From an uncultured Acidobacteriota bacterium (lineage in GTDB: Bacteria > Acidobacteriota > Terriglobia > Terriglobales > Acidobacteriaceae), in assembly GCA_903832295.1 (NCBI GenBank), contig CAILAZ010000309.1, forward strand, positions 1 to 64,000: DNA of 64,000 nucleotides, in the 5' to 3' direction. The position numbers and the translations under genes were made by a program. The notes below the pieces were generated by a model. That model was not told the DNA's origin. It did not search any database and saw only the letters and a list, made by a program, of their open reading frames with translations. Positions 27,001 through 36,230 of this stretch are shown piece by piece. Position 1 is the stretch's first letter, and each line of letters starts with the position of its first letter.

Positions 27001-29056
27001 CCGCATCCACCTTGTAAAGCGCTGAGGCGGCCCAATCTCCGAGGTATAGATTTCCGGCGCTGTCAATCGCCACATTCATCATTACGCCCAGCGGAGTGCT
27101 GGTAGCCGGGCGCACGGTGAAATTGTAGTAGCCGCGATTGCCGTTGCCCGCCACGGTGTAGATGTAGCCAGCGGTTTTGTCGGCGCAGAATGGGCCGCTG
27201 TTCACCGTGCAGATTACGCGGATACGGTAATTGTTGGTGTCAGCAATGAAGACGTTGCCATAGCTGTTGACGGCGGCCTGGCCGGGATAGTTGACTTGCG
27301 CCCAAGTTGCGGGGAAGCCATCGCCGTTGTAGCCGGCATTTCCGTTGCCGGCCAGGGTGCTCATGATGCCGGTCTGGGAGTGCTGCCCGGCAATTACGGT
27401 CTGAGTGGCGGTGATGGACAACAGCCCTGCGCTGGATGCCGAGTAGGTGTAGGAGCCAGCGGTGTTCAGGGGCGTGGCAGACAAGTTAAAGCTGGCATAG
27501 CCGTTGACGGCGTTGGTTGCGTAGTCCTGCGAATACGCGTTGGGTCCGGTGACAGAGAGCGATACGGAGGCGGATGAACCGGTGACTGCCGAGCCAGAGG
27601 CGTCAAGGATTGCGACGACAACGATGCCGGCGTTTGCGCCTGCCCGGACGGTGGGGTTTGGGGCGGTCGTAAACTTGAGACCGGCAGCGACATTGGCCGA
27701 GCACGATGCCGTGCTGCCACCATTTGCGCCTGAGCAACTCCAGCTCCAAGTCTTAGAGGAGAGGCTTACGGACGAGGGAAATCCGGACGAGCATAGAGAA
27801 TCGGTGGGTGCGGATTGGAACGCGCCTCCGTTGGACGCGCCGCAAATTCCATTTGACTTGAATGAGCTGGCACCACCGAGCTTCACGATTGCGTTGTTTG
27901 TAATGTCGGTGACATAGGCGTTTCCCGCTCCATCGACCGCGATCTTGCGGGGCGACCAGGAAGAGATGCCGGGATCCAGCAGCATCTGGGTTCCGCCAGA
28001 GAGCAACACAACGATGTTCCCGAAGCTGTCCACGATGTAAACCGACCCGGCTCCATCGACTGCGATTCCGGTAGCCGATGACAAGACCGATCCGCCGCCA
28101 CTGATACCGGTCCAGACCTTGGTCCGGGCCGCGCCGCGTGTCACCTTCCAGACGTAGCCTGCGGAGATGCATCCGGGGAACGCGTTGCAGGGATGATTGT
28201 CGCCGACATAGAGACTGCCGGCGGCGTCCATGGCGATTGGGCCGACGTAGGCAAACTGGGAAGCGACGGTGGTCTGGCTACCATCAGGCGCAACCTGCAG
28301 AATGGTCTCGGTGGTGGAATCTGAGATGTAGAGGTTTCCGGCTCCATCGACGGCCACGGAAACGGGATAGAGGTCAGCCGGGGCATTGACCTTTGTCATC
28401 TGTCCGCCGGCAACTTTCCAGACGCAGTTGGCACCGGGGTCGGCGATGTAGATGGCTCCTGCGCCATCGACGGCCGCGGCGACCGCAGAGGTCAATCCGG
28501 TGGCGACAGGCACCACTCCGACAAAGTCAGGGGAGATCCTCCAGAGAGCGCCAACATCGGCGACGTAGATGTAGCCCGCGGCATCGACGGCAATGCCCAT
28601 GGGACGAAATGAAATGCCCGCCGAGGTGGCGACGGGTGGAATCGCCGGCAGGGCTCCGCTGCCCGAACCTTGTATATAAGTGGTGGCAAGAGGCGTTCCA
28701 CCAAGGTCGCTGAGGACGACAGCGCCCATGCGCAGCCCAGGATAGGCCGGAGTGAAGGAAAGAGTCAGGGTGCAGGTGTCATTGGACGCATAGGTTCCGG
28801 CGACACAGGTCCCGCCGGCCATGGTGAAATCCAACGAGCTATAGCCCTGGGTGAGCACCTGGGGGGTAGCAATGGTGACGGGCGAGGCGAAAACATAAGT
28901 GAAGGTAGCAGTTGCGGACTGGCCGACGGTCTGAGTGCCGAAATCCGGTGCCCCGGATTGCAAGGCTACTTGTGCCGAAAGAGGCAGGAGGGCAAAAAAG
29001 ACGAAGAGGATGAATCGGCAGGCCTTAGCCGCAAACCGAGAGCTGGAAGAGCTCAT
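24044..29056 (-). CDS. large secreted NHL-repeat / Ig-like (MBG-type) surface protein with C-terminal tandem repeats
   Basis: 1670 aa with signal peptide; NHL-like DAAGNLYIADS blades; MBG-like KITANSVAKTYGDTLTF; five ~95-aa C-terminal repeats. Confidence 0.88.
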   Translation of the reverse strand: MSSSSSRFAAKACRFILFVFFALLPLSAQVALQSGAPDFGTQTVGQSATATFTYVFASPVTIATPQVLTQGYSSLDFTMAGGTCVAGTYASNDTCTLTLSFTPAYPGLRMGAVVLSDLGGTPLATTYIQGSGSGALPAIPPVATSAGISFRPMGIAVDAAGYIYVADVGALWRISPDFVGVVPVATGLTSAVAAAVDGAGAIYIADPGANCVWKVAGGQMTKVNAPADLYPVSVAVDGAGNLYISDSTTETILQVAPDGSQTTVASQFAYVGPIAMDAAGSLYVGDNHPCNAFPGCISAGYVWKVTRGAARTKVWTGISGGGSVLSSATGIAVDGAGSVYIVDSFGNIVVLLSGGTQMLLDPGISSWSPRKIAVDGAGNAYVTDITNNAIVKLGGASSFKSNGICGASNGGAFQSAPTDSLCSSGFPSSVSLSSKTWSWSCSGANGGSTASCSANVAAGLKFTTAPNPTVRAGANAGIVVVAILDASGSAVTGSSASVSLSVTGPNAYSQDYATNAVNGYASFNLSATPLNTAGSYTYSASSAGLLSITATQTVIAGQHSQTGIMSTLAGNGNAGYNGDGFPATWAQVNYPGQAAVNSYGNVFIADTNNYRIRVICTVNSGPFCADKTAGYIYTVAGNGNRGYYNFTVRPATSTPLGVMMNVAIDSAGNLYLGDWAASALYKVDAVTQKISWVGGGNYDVCPGATDTSGNGCPATRALLFQRQISLHSFSGGGVFGPSSLAVDALGNIFIADSGVGQIRVICGSGGGPYCGGRTPGYIYSVVSTTYPTALVVDAANNIYYTEYSLVHKVDANTKAVSVVAGGGNSHCSAVIDNFGDGCLATEVMIYANGIALDSLNDLYLTDGYSGAFDFGLVREVDANTQIVSTVAGSWLAALCSYQTDSVGDGCPATSARLSAPPSAVVLDAMDNLYITDQRTNRIRKSTTWTPTPSFSGLSSQTVNYGLPVTLSGSLTASGLLPGDGETVTITINGTPVLANLSGGNFSISFDTLTLPAVTASYTVTYDYAGNNFLTSATASTTLTVQRKALKITANSVAKTYGDTLTFAGTEFTYIGLADGDSVTGVTLSSTGADPSAPVGTYDIVPSAAVGNGLDTYTITYINGTLTVNSLPQTITFPNPGAQTYPVSPIVLTAGASSGLPVSYSVSGPASISGSTLYINGAGLVTVTATQPGDGNTLAAPPVSVSFTVNPFISPSAGSSLSDSTVTFAWDAGKTANSYMLYLGTGIGLNDIYDSGRTTATSATVSVPTAGQTIYARLFWRVNALWTNIDFTYTETGSPSAAEMISPVPSGVLPDSPVTFNWSPGSGVAAYQLLLGTTGAGSSNLFVSGVIKATSVAVPYIPADAQTVYARLFSKINGVWSFLDYTYTESGTPAPAAMQSPTPGTALSGASVTFTWNSGVGVSGGYQLLVGTTGAGSSDLFRSGTIAATSALVNGIPVSAFPVYVRLLSKIGGAWQSVDYTYTEAGTPTPAAMQSPTPGTKLGTTDVVFTWNQGVGVNGGYQLIAGTNGAGSSNLYSSGIIAATTATIPTLPGNAVPVYVRLFSKINGVWSFIDYLYTEAGTITAAEMLTPAPGSVLGTTAVQFTWTPGVGINGGYQLQVGTSGKGAVNLYNSGVITSTTATVPSIPATGKPVYVRLFSRSNGVWQYHDYIYTAQ
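24050..25440 (-). repeat. five in-frame tandem coding repeats of ~95 codons
   Basis: Repeating SPTPGT.L...V.FTWN.GVG..GGYQL..GT.GAGSSNL..SG.I.AT.A..P.......VYVRLFSKINGVW...DYTYTEAGTP. Confidence 0.85.
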
Positions 29057-29747
29057 GTTTTGTCCGCTTTCTGAGCCCTGGGTGGAAGGGCTACGACTCG
29101 GTGTTCACACCTAGGCGGAGGCAGTTACGGATCACATGCTCGGCGATAGAGCGCAGTGCCGATACCCACCGGACCAGAGAGCGAATTTATTGAGAGTCGC
29201 TGAACGTTACTAGGCACCGGGGGAGAAGACAAGCAGTTTCCACGATGGCCGATACGTGGGGGTTCCAATACGGGAAATGCTGTAGCTCGCGATGGATGGC
29301 TTTCTGACGGTTACTCGAATTGGGCCTAATGAGATGGCAGATTCTTGCCACTCATTCTGAAAACAGACATTCCTCCCCGCTTGTTTCGAAAAATGGTGGT
29401 ATTGTGAATGCGTTGATTCTGGACTATGCGGGGGGAACTGAGTAGAAACGCGCGGCGCGGGCTGGCAATAAATATCTTTTTATTTATCGATGTACGGAAG
29501 TAGTCCTTAACGTCTTCATAGCAACTGCCGCATTTCGCTTCCACCACTCTTCCACGTAATGGGGACCGTCTTTCTTTGAGGCGGCCGCCGGTCCAATCAC
29601 GGAGGCACTCGTGAGAGTAGTCGGTGGCGACCCATGGCGTTTCTATGCCTGCGCGCTTTGGCAGGCATTCGTGTTTATTCCTGCGGGTTCAACATGCCTG
29701 GAAAGTAACAGGAGATCTTCAGAGCCTGTGCGCTCGCTGGGGAGGGC

Positions 29748-32700
29748 ATGATGCCTACACCCGGCGCACTTGTCCCCTGGGCTTTGTGGCCTCTGCTGTG
29801 TGGCATGGGTCTGGAATTGATGGGAGCGAAGCTGCTCTCGTCGCGATGGAAAGGCGCGCTCGCATTTCTGTGCTGCCTGGGGAGTCTTGCGGCGGTGCTC
29901 GGAACGTATCCGGGCGTCCGCGACGGATCTGCGATACATCTTCAACTGGGAGCCTGGGATGGTCCACTTGCACTGGTGCTGCATGTGGACGCACTGAGCC
30001 TGCTGTTTGCCTTTATGGCGACCGGGATCGGCACCCTGGTGCTGCTTTACTCCATTGACTACATGGCCGAAGAGGTTTCCGCGACACGGTTCTATTGCAT
30101 CATCCTGGCGTTTATCGCCGGGCTGGTGGTGCTGGTCTATAGCGCAAACCTGCTGATCTTCTACCTTGGCTGGGAACTGGTTGGCCTGTGTTCGTTCAGC
30201 CTTGTGGGCTTCTGGTACACGAATCCCGAGGCGGTGAAGGGAGCGCGCAAGGTTCTGCTGATGACGCACCTTGCGGGCTACGGGCTGCTGGCGGCGATTC
30301 TCGTTATTTATGCCCGAACGGGCAGCACGCTGTGGACCGATCCGGCGGTTGGAAAGTCGATGGGAAGCGGACTGTTTGTGCTGATGCTGATCGCGCTGGC
30401 CGCGAAATCAGTGCAGTTCCCTCTTCATACATGGATTCCCGAGGCGATGGCGGCTCCCACTCCGGTGAGCGCGCTGCTGCACGCGGCGTGCTACGTGAAG
30501 GCAGGGGTTTACCTGGCAGCACGCATGCACAGTTTTGCGGCGTGGCCCGCTTCGTGGAGCTTCATCATGCTGTGGGTGGGGACGGTGACGATGCTGGTGG
30601 GCGTGCTGTACGCGCTGGTGCAGACAGACCTGAAACGTCTGCTGGCATTCAGCACGGTGAGCCAGATCGGCTACATGATTACCGGCATTGGCCTGGGAAG
30701 CCCGCTGGGAATTGCCGCCGGACTGCTGCATTGCGTGAACCACGGATTTTTCAAGAGCACGCTGTTCCTGGCAGCCGGATCGGTGCAGCACGCCGCGGGT
30801 ACGAGGGACATGAACAAACTGGGCGGACTCGCCTCCAGAATGCCGCGAACGACGCTGGTGTGGATGATCAGCATTGGCAGCATGATGGGAATTCCGCTGA
30901 TGAGCGGCTTCGCGAGCAAGTGGCTGGTCTATACGGCGGCGCTCCAGAAGGGGATGGTGATTCCCGCGCTGGCCGCCTGGATTGCGAGCATCGGCACGGT
31001 GTTCATCGGAGTGAAGGCGACGAGCGCCGTGTTCCTGGGCGATACGACAGAGCAGACAAAGAACGCGCACGAATCGCCGGCGACGATGACGACCGGCATG
31101 ATGTTGCTGACGGCAGTGACGATCATTCTGGGGATTGCGCCGCAGTTTGCGATCCGGTACCTGATCAACCCGGTTCTGGCTTCGTTTGGAATGCCTGCTG
31201 CGATTGGCGTTTCGTGGTTTGGAATGACGGACGCAATGGGGAGCTGGGCAACTTCGATGGGGCTTGTGATGGCAGTGGTTTCGGCTGTCATCGGCGGCAT
31301 TGTGTACCTTGCGGTCGTGCGTCCGGCGCGGCATGTGGTTTCAGGCGGCGTGCTTGCGGGCGCAGGTGGCGGAGCCTTCACAGGCGGCGAGCCGATGCGC
31401 GGGTCCGCGGAATTGCAGGCAGTCGATTTCTCCGAGGTATTCAAGCGGCAGTGGGCTCCGATTCTGCGAGCATTCGACGTCGATGCGTTCTACAAAGGAT
31501 TCTGGCGGCTGGTGCTGAACTTCTCGACACGGATGCAACGCGCACTCTCCTGGCTGGAAACGCACGCGGTGGTGACGCTGGCTGGTTGCGCGGTTGTCGT
31601 CCTGCTGTCGGTGTTCCGGGCAGTTCCGAATGCTTCGCTTGCAGCGAGCGGAGAGGGAATTCCAACGCTGATTGGCGTATGCAGCGCATTCGCCTTCCTG
31701 GCACTGGTGCTTACGGCATTGAGCAGCAAGACGACCCGCAAGCTGGCGGGACTGATGTTCCTCTCCGGAGCCCCGGCGATTCTAGGGCTGATGGTGGAAT
31801 CCGGGGTCCTGAGGATGATTCTGCTGGAGGCATCTTCGTTCCTCGCGCTGCTGCTGATCTGGAAGAGCGCAAAGACGAAATCGGCGAAGTGGACATTTCT
31901 TGCGGTCGTTGCGGCTTCGGCGGCGACGCTGGTTCCAGGCTTGCTGCTGCTGGAACACGGACATGCGGACCTGGCACGAACACTGCTGATCGTTGGGTTC
32001 TTCCTGAAGCTGGGACTGGTTCCGTTCTTCCTGTGGCTGCCGAAAATTGCGGAGCAGGTTCCGGCACTGGTGCTGGGACTGGTGGTTTGTGTGCTGGATA
32101 TTGCCGCCTTCGGAGAACTCTGCGCGGTGGCAAAAGCGGCACCCTGGGTGCTGGAACCGAAGAGCCTGTGGCTGGGCGTAGCGGCGGCCTCAGCACTGGC
32201 GGCCGCACTGTTGATGCTCTCACAGCGCGACATGAAACGCCTGCTGGCGCTCTCAACGGTGGAAGACATGGGCTTCCTCTGTTTTGGACTGGCGTCAGCG
32301 ACGGTAATTGGATTTGAAGGCGCGGTGATTGGGGTGGCAACACACGCAGTTGCGAAGGCGTTGCTATTCCTCTCCATCAGCTCTCCGGAAGCGAACGGAG
32401 AGTTGCGAGCCAAGTGCCGGGGACTGGCGTCGCGTTACCCGGTGAGCGCCGCAGGCTTCCTGATTGGGATGCTGGCGGTGCTTGGCATTCCTCCCACGAT
32501 CGGGTTCGCGGGACGGTGGCGAATTTACGAAACAGCGGCACAGTTGGGAACGCCCTGGCTGGTGATGCTGATAGCGTCCTCGATGCTTGCGCTGATTGCA
32601 TACGTCCGCGCACTGACGGGAACGTGGTGGGGAATGTCATCTGCGGAAGCGGGCGTTGATTGTGCGGAGCCTGTGGAAACAGGGATCGCAAAGACACTCA

Positions 32701-32777
32701 TTGTGGTAATGGCGGCATTGCTGGTAATTGCCGGGACGTGGCCCTCTGGGGTCGATTTTCTGCGGGGGATCCGATGA
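29748..32777 (+). CDS. proton-pumping antiporter-like subunit (two NuoL/HyfB-type modules fused) of a group-4 hydrogenase
   Basis: 1009 aa; first module LYSIDYMAEE...HTWIPEAMAAPTPVSALLHAACYVKAG; second module GLVPFFLWLPKIAEQVPALVLGLVV...QRDMKRLLALSTVEDMG. Confidence 0.88.
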   Translation: MMPTPGALVPWALWPLLCGMGLELMGAKLLSSRWKGALAFLCCLGSLAAVLGTYPGVRDGSAIHLQLGAWDGPLALVLHVDALSLLFAFMATGIGTLVLLYSIDYMAEEVSATRFYCIILAFIAGLVVLVYSANLLIFYLGWELVGLCSFSLVGFWYTNPEAVKGARKVLLMTHLAGYGLLAAILVIYARTGSTLWTDPAVGKSMGSGLFVLMLIALAAKSVQFPLHTWIPEAMAAPTPVSALLHAACYVKAGVYLAARMHSFAAWPASWSFIMLWVGTVTMLVGVLYALVQTDLKRLLAFSTVSQIGYMITGIGLGSPLGIAAGLLHCVNHGFFKSTLFLAAGSVQHAAGTRDMNKLGGLASRMPRTTLVWMISIGSMMGIPLMSGFASKWLVYTAALQKGMVIPALAAWIASIGTVFIGVKATSAVFLGDTTEQTKNAHESPATMTTGMMLLTAVTIILGIAPQFAIRYLINPVLASFGMPAAIGVSWFGMTDAMGSWATSMGLVMAVVSAVIGGIVYLAVVRPARHVVSGGVLAGAGGGAFTGGEPMRGSAELQAVDFSEVFKRQWAPILRAFDVDAFYKGFWRLVLNFSTRMQRALSWLETHAVVTLAGCAVVVLLSVFRAVPNASLAASGEGIPTLIGVCSAFAFLALVLTALSSKTTRKLAGLMFLSGAPAILGLMVESGVLRMILLEASSFLALLLIWKSAKTKSAKWTFLAVVAASAATLVPGLLLLEHGHADLARTLLIVGFFLKLGLVPFFLWLPKIAEQVPALVLGLVVCVLDIAAFGELCAVAKAAPWVLEPKSLWLGVAAASALAAALLMLSQRDMKRLLALSTVEDMGFLCFGLASATVIGFEGAVIGVATHAVAKALLFLSISSPEANGELRAKCRGLASRYPVSAAGFLIGMLAVLGIPPTIGFAGRWRIYETAAQLGTPWLVMLIASSMLALIAYVRALTGTWWGMSSAEAGVDCAEPVETGIAKTLIVVMAALLVIAGTWPSGVDFLRGIR

Positions 32778-33304
32778 AATTGCTTGAGGACTTGCTGAAT
32801 CACTGCCGCCAGAAAAGCCCCTGGCTGTTTCATATGAACTCCGGCAGCTGCAATGGCTGCGATATCGAACTGGTTGCCAGCATTGCACCGCGCTATGACG
32901 TAGAACAACTGGGTATCCACCTGGAAGGCAGCCCGCGCCACGCCGATATTCTGTGCATCTCCGGCCCGGTGACGCATAACACTTTGAATGCGGTGAAGGC
33001 GGTCTATGGGCAGGTACCGCATCCGAAAGCGGTGGTCGGACTTGGCTCCTGCGCCGCGTCCTGCAACGTGTTTGCGGGCAGCCGGACGGTGGTAGGGCCG
33101 CTGCACCTCCACGTCCCGGTTGATGTCTATGTGCCGGGTTGCCCGCCGCGTCCTGACGCCATCATTGAAGGCATTGCGAAAGCTGCCGAGTTGCTCAGCC
33201 ATCCGGAACGGAAGCAGATTTCGGAGGCGGAGATCAAGGCTGCGTCGGCTGCCGGGTGCCAGTGTGACGGCGCTCCCGCAGAAGGAGAGACGCCGTGCAA
33301 GTAA
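32774..33304 (+). CDS. group-4 [NiFe] hydrogenase small subunit (NuoB/HycG/EchC-like)
   Basis: MNSGSCNGCDIELVA, VGLGSCAASCNVF and VYVPGCPPRPDAI Fe-S motifs; start overlaps the upstream stop. Confidence 0.93.
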   Translation: MKLLEDLLNHCRQKSPWLFHMNSGSCNGCDIELVASIAPRYDVEQLGIHLEGSPRHADILCISGPVTHNTLNAVKAVYGQVPHPKAVVGLGSCAASCNVFAGSRTVVGPLHLHVPVDVYVPGCPPRPDAIIEGIAKAAELLSHPERKQISEAEIKAASAAGCQCDGAPAEGETPCK

Positions 33305-34212
33305 CAACTGCGATTCTTCGGCTGCTGGTATTCCCTGGACTCCTGTTTGCCATCCCGGCGGCCTGGTTCTTCCTGTACGTGGAGCGAAAGACGATTGCGC
33401 GGATGCAACGGCGCATTGGACCTCCATTGCTTCAGCCGTTTTACGATTTTGTAAAGCTGCTGGGAAAAGAGTCGCCGCGCTATACCGGCATCGAGAGCCT
33501 GATGATGAAGGCATGGCCGGCGCTCTCCGTGGCCGTGCTGCTGGCGGCGCTGGCACTGATTCCGATCTTTCCGGCGAAGGGCGGCTTTTCCGGCGACCTG
33601 ATTCTGCTGATTACGCTGCTGGAGCTGCCTTCGATGTTCTACATGCTGGCGGGCTTCACTTCACGTTCGATTTACGGGAAGGTGGGTTCGATGCGCGAAG
33701 CTTCCCTGAGCCTGTCGAGCAATCTCCTTTTTCTGACCGCAGTGATGATGATTGCGGTGACATCGCATACATTCCAGCTCTCAGAGCTGGCGATGCCGGC
33801 AGCGTCTCCGGCGAGATGGCTGGGGCTGGCTGCAATCATCCTCTGCATCCCAGCAAAGCTGCGGCTGAATCCGTTCTCCACTTCGAGCGCGGAGCAGGAG
33901 ATCTATGCCGGACCGCTGACCGAATACAGCGGGAGCGACCTGGCGCTGTGGGAACTTGCCCACGGACTGGAGTGGCTGGCGCTTTCCGGCTTTGTCGTTT
34001 CGATGTCATTTCCACGAACCGGCTTCCGGCTTGTGGACGCGGGAATCTTCGCGTTTCTGTGCATTGCACTGGTGATTCTGCTGGCGACCGTCGCGGCAGC
34101 TACCGCGCGCTTCACCATCGACCGCTCGGTGCGCTTCTACTGGCGCTGGAGTGTGACGCTGGCAGTCGTCTTTCTGGTAACGGCAGTCGTACTCAGGGGG
34201 GTCGCATCATGA
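33295..34212 (+). CDS. hydrogenase membrane subunit (NuoH/HyfC/EchB-like)
   Basis: VERKTIARMQRRIGPPLLQPFYDFVKLLGKE motif; GTG start overlapping the upstream gene. Confidence 0.93.
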   Translation: MQVTTAILRLLVFPGLLFAIPAAWFFLYVERKTIARMQRRIGPPLLQPFYDFVKLLGKESPRYTGIESLMMKAWPALSVAVLLAALALIPIFPAKGGFSGDLILLITLLELPSMFYMLAGFTSRSIYGKVGSMREASLSLSSNLLFLTAVMMIAVTSHTFQLSELAMPAASPARWLGLAAIILCIPAKLRLNPFSTSSAEQEIYAGPLTEYSGSDLALWELAHGLEWLALSGFVVSMSFPRTGFRLVDAGIFAFLCIALVILLATVAAATARFTIDRSVRFYWRWSVTLAVVFLVTAVVLRGVAS

Positions 34213-34652
34213 AAAGCATCCTTCGTCTTCTTATGCAAAATCTTCGTGACGGCAGCATCACGCTTCCCTACCCGGAAAGGCCGGCGATCCAGAGCAACTT
34301 CCGCGGGATGGTGCAGAACGAACCCGAAGAGTGCACGGGGTGCGGCTTGTGCGCCTATGTGTGCACCTCCAGCGCGATTACTGTGCTGCGCGTTCTGGAC
34401 GGATTCCAATGGAACTACGACCCAGGACAATGCACATTCTGCGCGCGCTGCACGCAGCGCTGCCCCAAGCATGCGCTGACAATGGAAGGTACCCGTCCGC
34501 CGGTTTATCAACTGCGCGGCGCATTGCGGCAATCCCACGACGTTAAGAAAAAGAAGAAACCGGCGGGAACTCCCATCGGTCCGCTGCCGATTGAGGCGGC
34601 TGGGTCGAAGGACATGGTTGCAGGCATTGGCGAGCAAGGAGAAGTGAGATGA
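34209..34652 (+). CDS. 4Fe-4S ferredoxin-type hydrogenase subunit (NuoI/HycF/EchF-like)
   Basis: CTGCGLCAYVCTSSAI and CTFCARCTQRCPKHAL. Confidence 0.9.
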   Translation: MKSILRLLMQNLRDGSITLPYPERPAIQSNFRGMVQNEPEECTGCGLCAYVCTSSAITVLRVLDGFQWNYDPGQCTFCARCTQRCPKHALTMEGTRPPVYQLRGALRQSHDVKKKKKPAGTPIGPLPIEAAGSKDMVAGIGEQGEVR

Positions 34653-35086
34653 GCGAGAGCGCAACCATGTTCAAGAGAGAGCCGCGGTTTGACGCGCAGC
34701 TGCTGGAGTTACGCGAGGAAGACGGTTGGCAGCAGAAGAACGGCGCGTGGTGGATTGCGCCGCAGATGCTGGATGCGCGCGCCATGGCCCGGCTGATGGT
34801 TCCGGTTGCCCGTCTGATGACGGTGGCTTCCAGAGTGTGCGATGGCGGAGAGACACATCTTGATTATCACTGGGACCTGAATGGCGTGATCCTGACTTTT
34901 TCCGCGCAAACGAGCGAGAACAAGTTTGCGAGCATCAGCGACCTTTGCCCCGCCGCGGACTGGGTGGAACGCGAAATCCACGAGTACTTTGCTGTGGATT
35001 TCACCGGACGCGACAATACCAAACCGCTGATGTTGAGACCCGGCCTGGAAGCCGGCCTGAACCGCACCCAGGATGGAAAACTATGA
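34649..35086 (+). CDS. NuoC-like (30 kDa) hydrogenase subunit (EchD-like)
   Basis: SISDLCPAADWVEREIHEYFAVDFTGR motif; overlaps neighbours. Confidence 0.85.
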   Translation: MSESATMFKREPRFDAQLLELREEDGWQQKNGAWWIAPQMLDARAMARLMVPVARLMTVASRVCDGGETHLDYHWDLNGVILTFSAQTSENKFASISDLCPAADWVEREIHEYFAVDFTGRDNTKPLMLRPGLEAGLNRTQDGKL

Positions 35087-36168
35087 GCTACCGAATTCCG
35101 ATTGGACCTTTCCATCCGGCACTGGAGGAACCTTACGAACTTGAACTGGTTTGCGAAGGCGAGACCGTGCGCGAGGCCGAGCTGCATGTGGGCTTCAATT
35201 TCCGCAACATCGAGCACCTGGCCGAAAGCCGCAATTACCAGCAGGCGATCTCACTGGTTGAGCGCGTTTGCGGGATCTGCTCGAACGTGCACTCGATGAC
35301 GTTTTGCCTTACGGTGGAGCGGTTGCTCGGGCTGCAAGTCCCCGAACGCGCGCAGTACATTCGGGTAGCGATGGGCGAGCTGGAGCGGTTGCATTCGCAC
35401 ATTTTGTGGGCGGGAATCGCGGCGAAGCTCATTGGTTTCAAGACGATGTTCATGAGCTGCTTTGCGATGCGCGAGAAGGTGATGGATACGCTGGAGATGA
35501 TCTCTGGCAACCGCGTGAACTACGGCATGAACTGCTTCGGCGGCGTGGTGCGCGACATCCATGACAAGGAAACGATCCTGGGCGTAGTAAACGCGATTGA
35601 GAAGGAACTTGTGAGCTCAATCATCCCGGTGTTCACAACCAACTCCACGGTACGGGACCGCTGCGCTGATATTGGCGTGCTGACCAATGAACAGGCAAAA
35701 GCAATGGGCATCGTAGGTCCTCTCGCACGCGCTTCCGGTGTGAACCAGGATCTCCGACGCGATGCGGCTTACCTGGTCTATGACCGGCTGGAGTTCGAAG
35801 TGCCGGTGCAAACAGCTGGAGATGTGCGCGCCAGGCTGGTGGTGCGGGCCCTGGAGTTGATTGAGAGTTGCCGCATCCTGCGGCAGGTAATGCGGGATAT
35901 TCCGGAAGGTCCGATTGCGGTGTCGTCCGGCGCGCCCCGGCTGAAGGTGCCTGCGGGGACGGCAGTGGCGCGTATCGAAGCTCCACGCGGAGAGGTGTTC
36001 TACTCGGTTACTTCGAATGGGACAGATAAACCCGAGCGGGTGAAAGTTCGGACGCCGACGTTTGCCAACATGCCTTCCATGCAGTGGGCACTGATTGGCG
36101 CCCAGCTGGCGGATGCTCCGCTGATTCAGGCCTCGATTGACCCCTGCTACTCGTGCACGGATCGTTGA
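35083..36168 (+). CDS. group-4 [NiFe] hydrogenase large subunit (NuoD/HycE/EchE-like)
   Basis: MSYRIPIGPFHPALEEP; L1 RVCGICSNVHS and L2 DPCYSCTDR with all four Cys ligands; protein ends right after L2. Confidence 0.93.
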   Translation: MSYRIPIGPFHPALEEPYELELVCEGETVREAELHVGFNFRNIEHLAESRNYQQAISLVERVCGICSNVHSMTFCLTVERLLGLQVPERAQYIRVAMGELERLHSHILWAGIAAKLIGFKTMFMSCFAMREKVMDTLEMISGNRVNYGMNCFGGVVRDIHDKETILGVVNAIEKELVSSIIPVFTTNSTVRDRCADIGVLTNEQAKAMGIVGPLARASGVNQDLRRDAAYLVYDRLEFEVPVQTAGDVRARLVVRALELIESCRILRQVMRDIPEGPIAVSSGAPRLKVPAGTAVARIEAPRGEVFYSVTSNGTDKPERVKVRTPTFANMPSMQWALIGAQLADAPLIQASIDPCYSCTDR

Positions 36169-36198
36169 GGCGGGGTTGGAATGAATTGACTGAAATAG

Positions 36199-36230
36199 AA
36201 CAGGGATGGGCTCTTCCGCTCATCCCTGTT
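36199..36230. terminator. bidirectional terminator between hydrogenase operon and GntR regulator
   Basis: AACAGGGATGgGC...GCtCATCCCTGTT stem. Confidence 0.7.

Noticed and set aside
29245-29307. Small ORF MADTWGFQYGKCCSSRWMAF with a Cys-Cys pair
   Set aside because: No following terminator hairpin and no complementary antiterminator segment; probably chance.
30188-32317. 709-aa plus-strand ORF inside the antiporter gene
   Set aside because: Out-of-frame overlap with a clear membrane protein; composition rich in R/G/D, no coherent domain.
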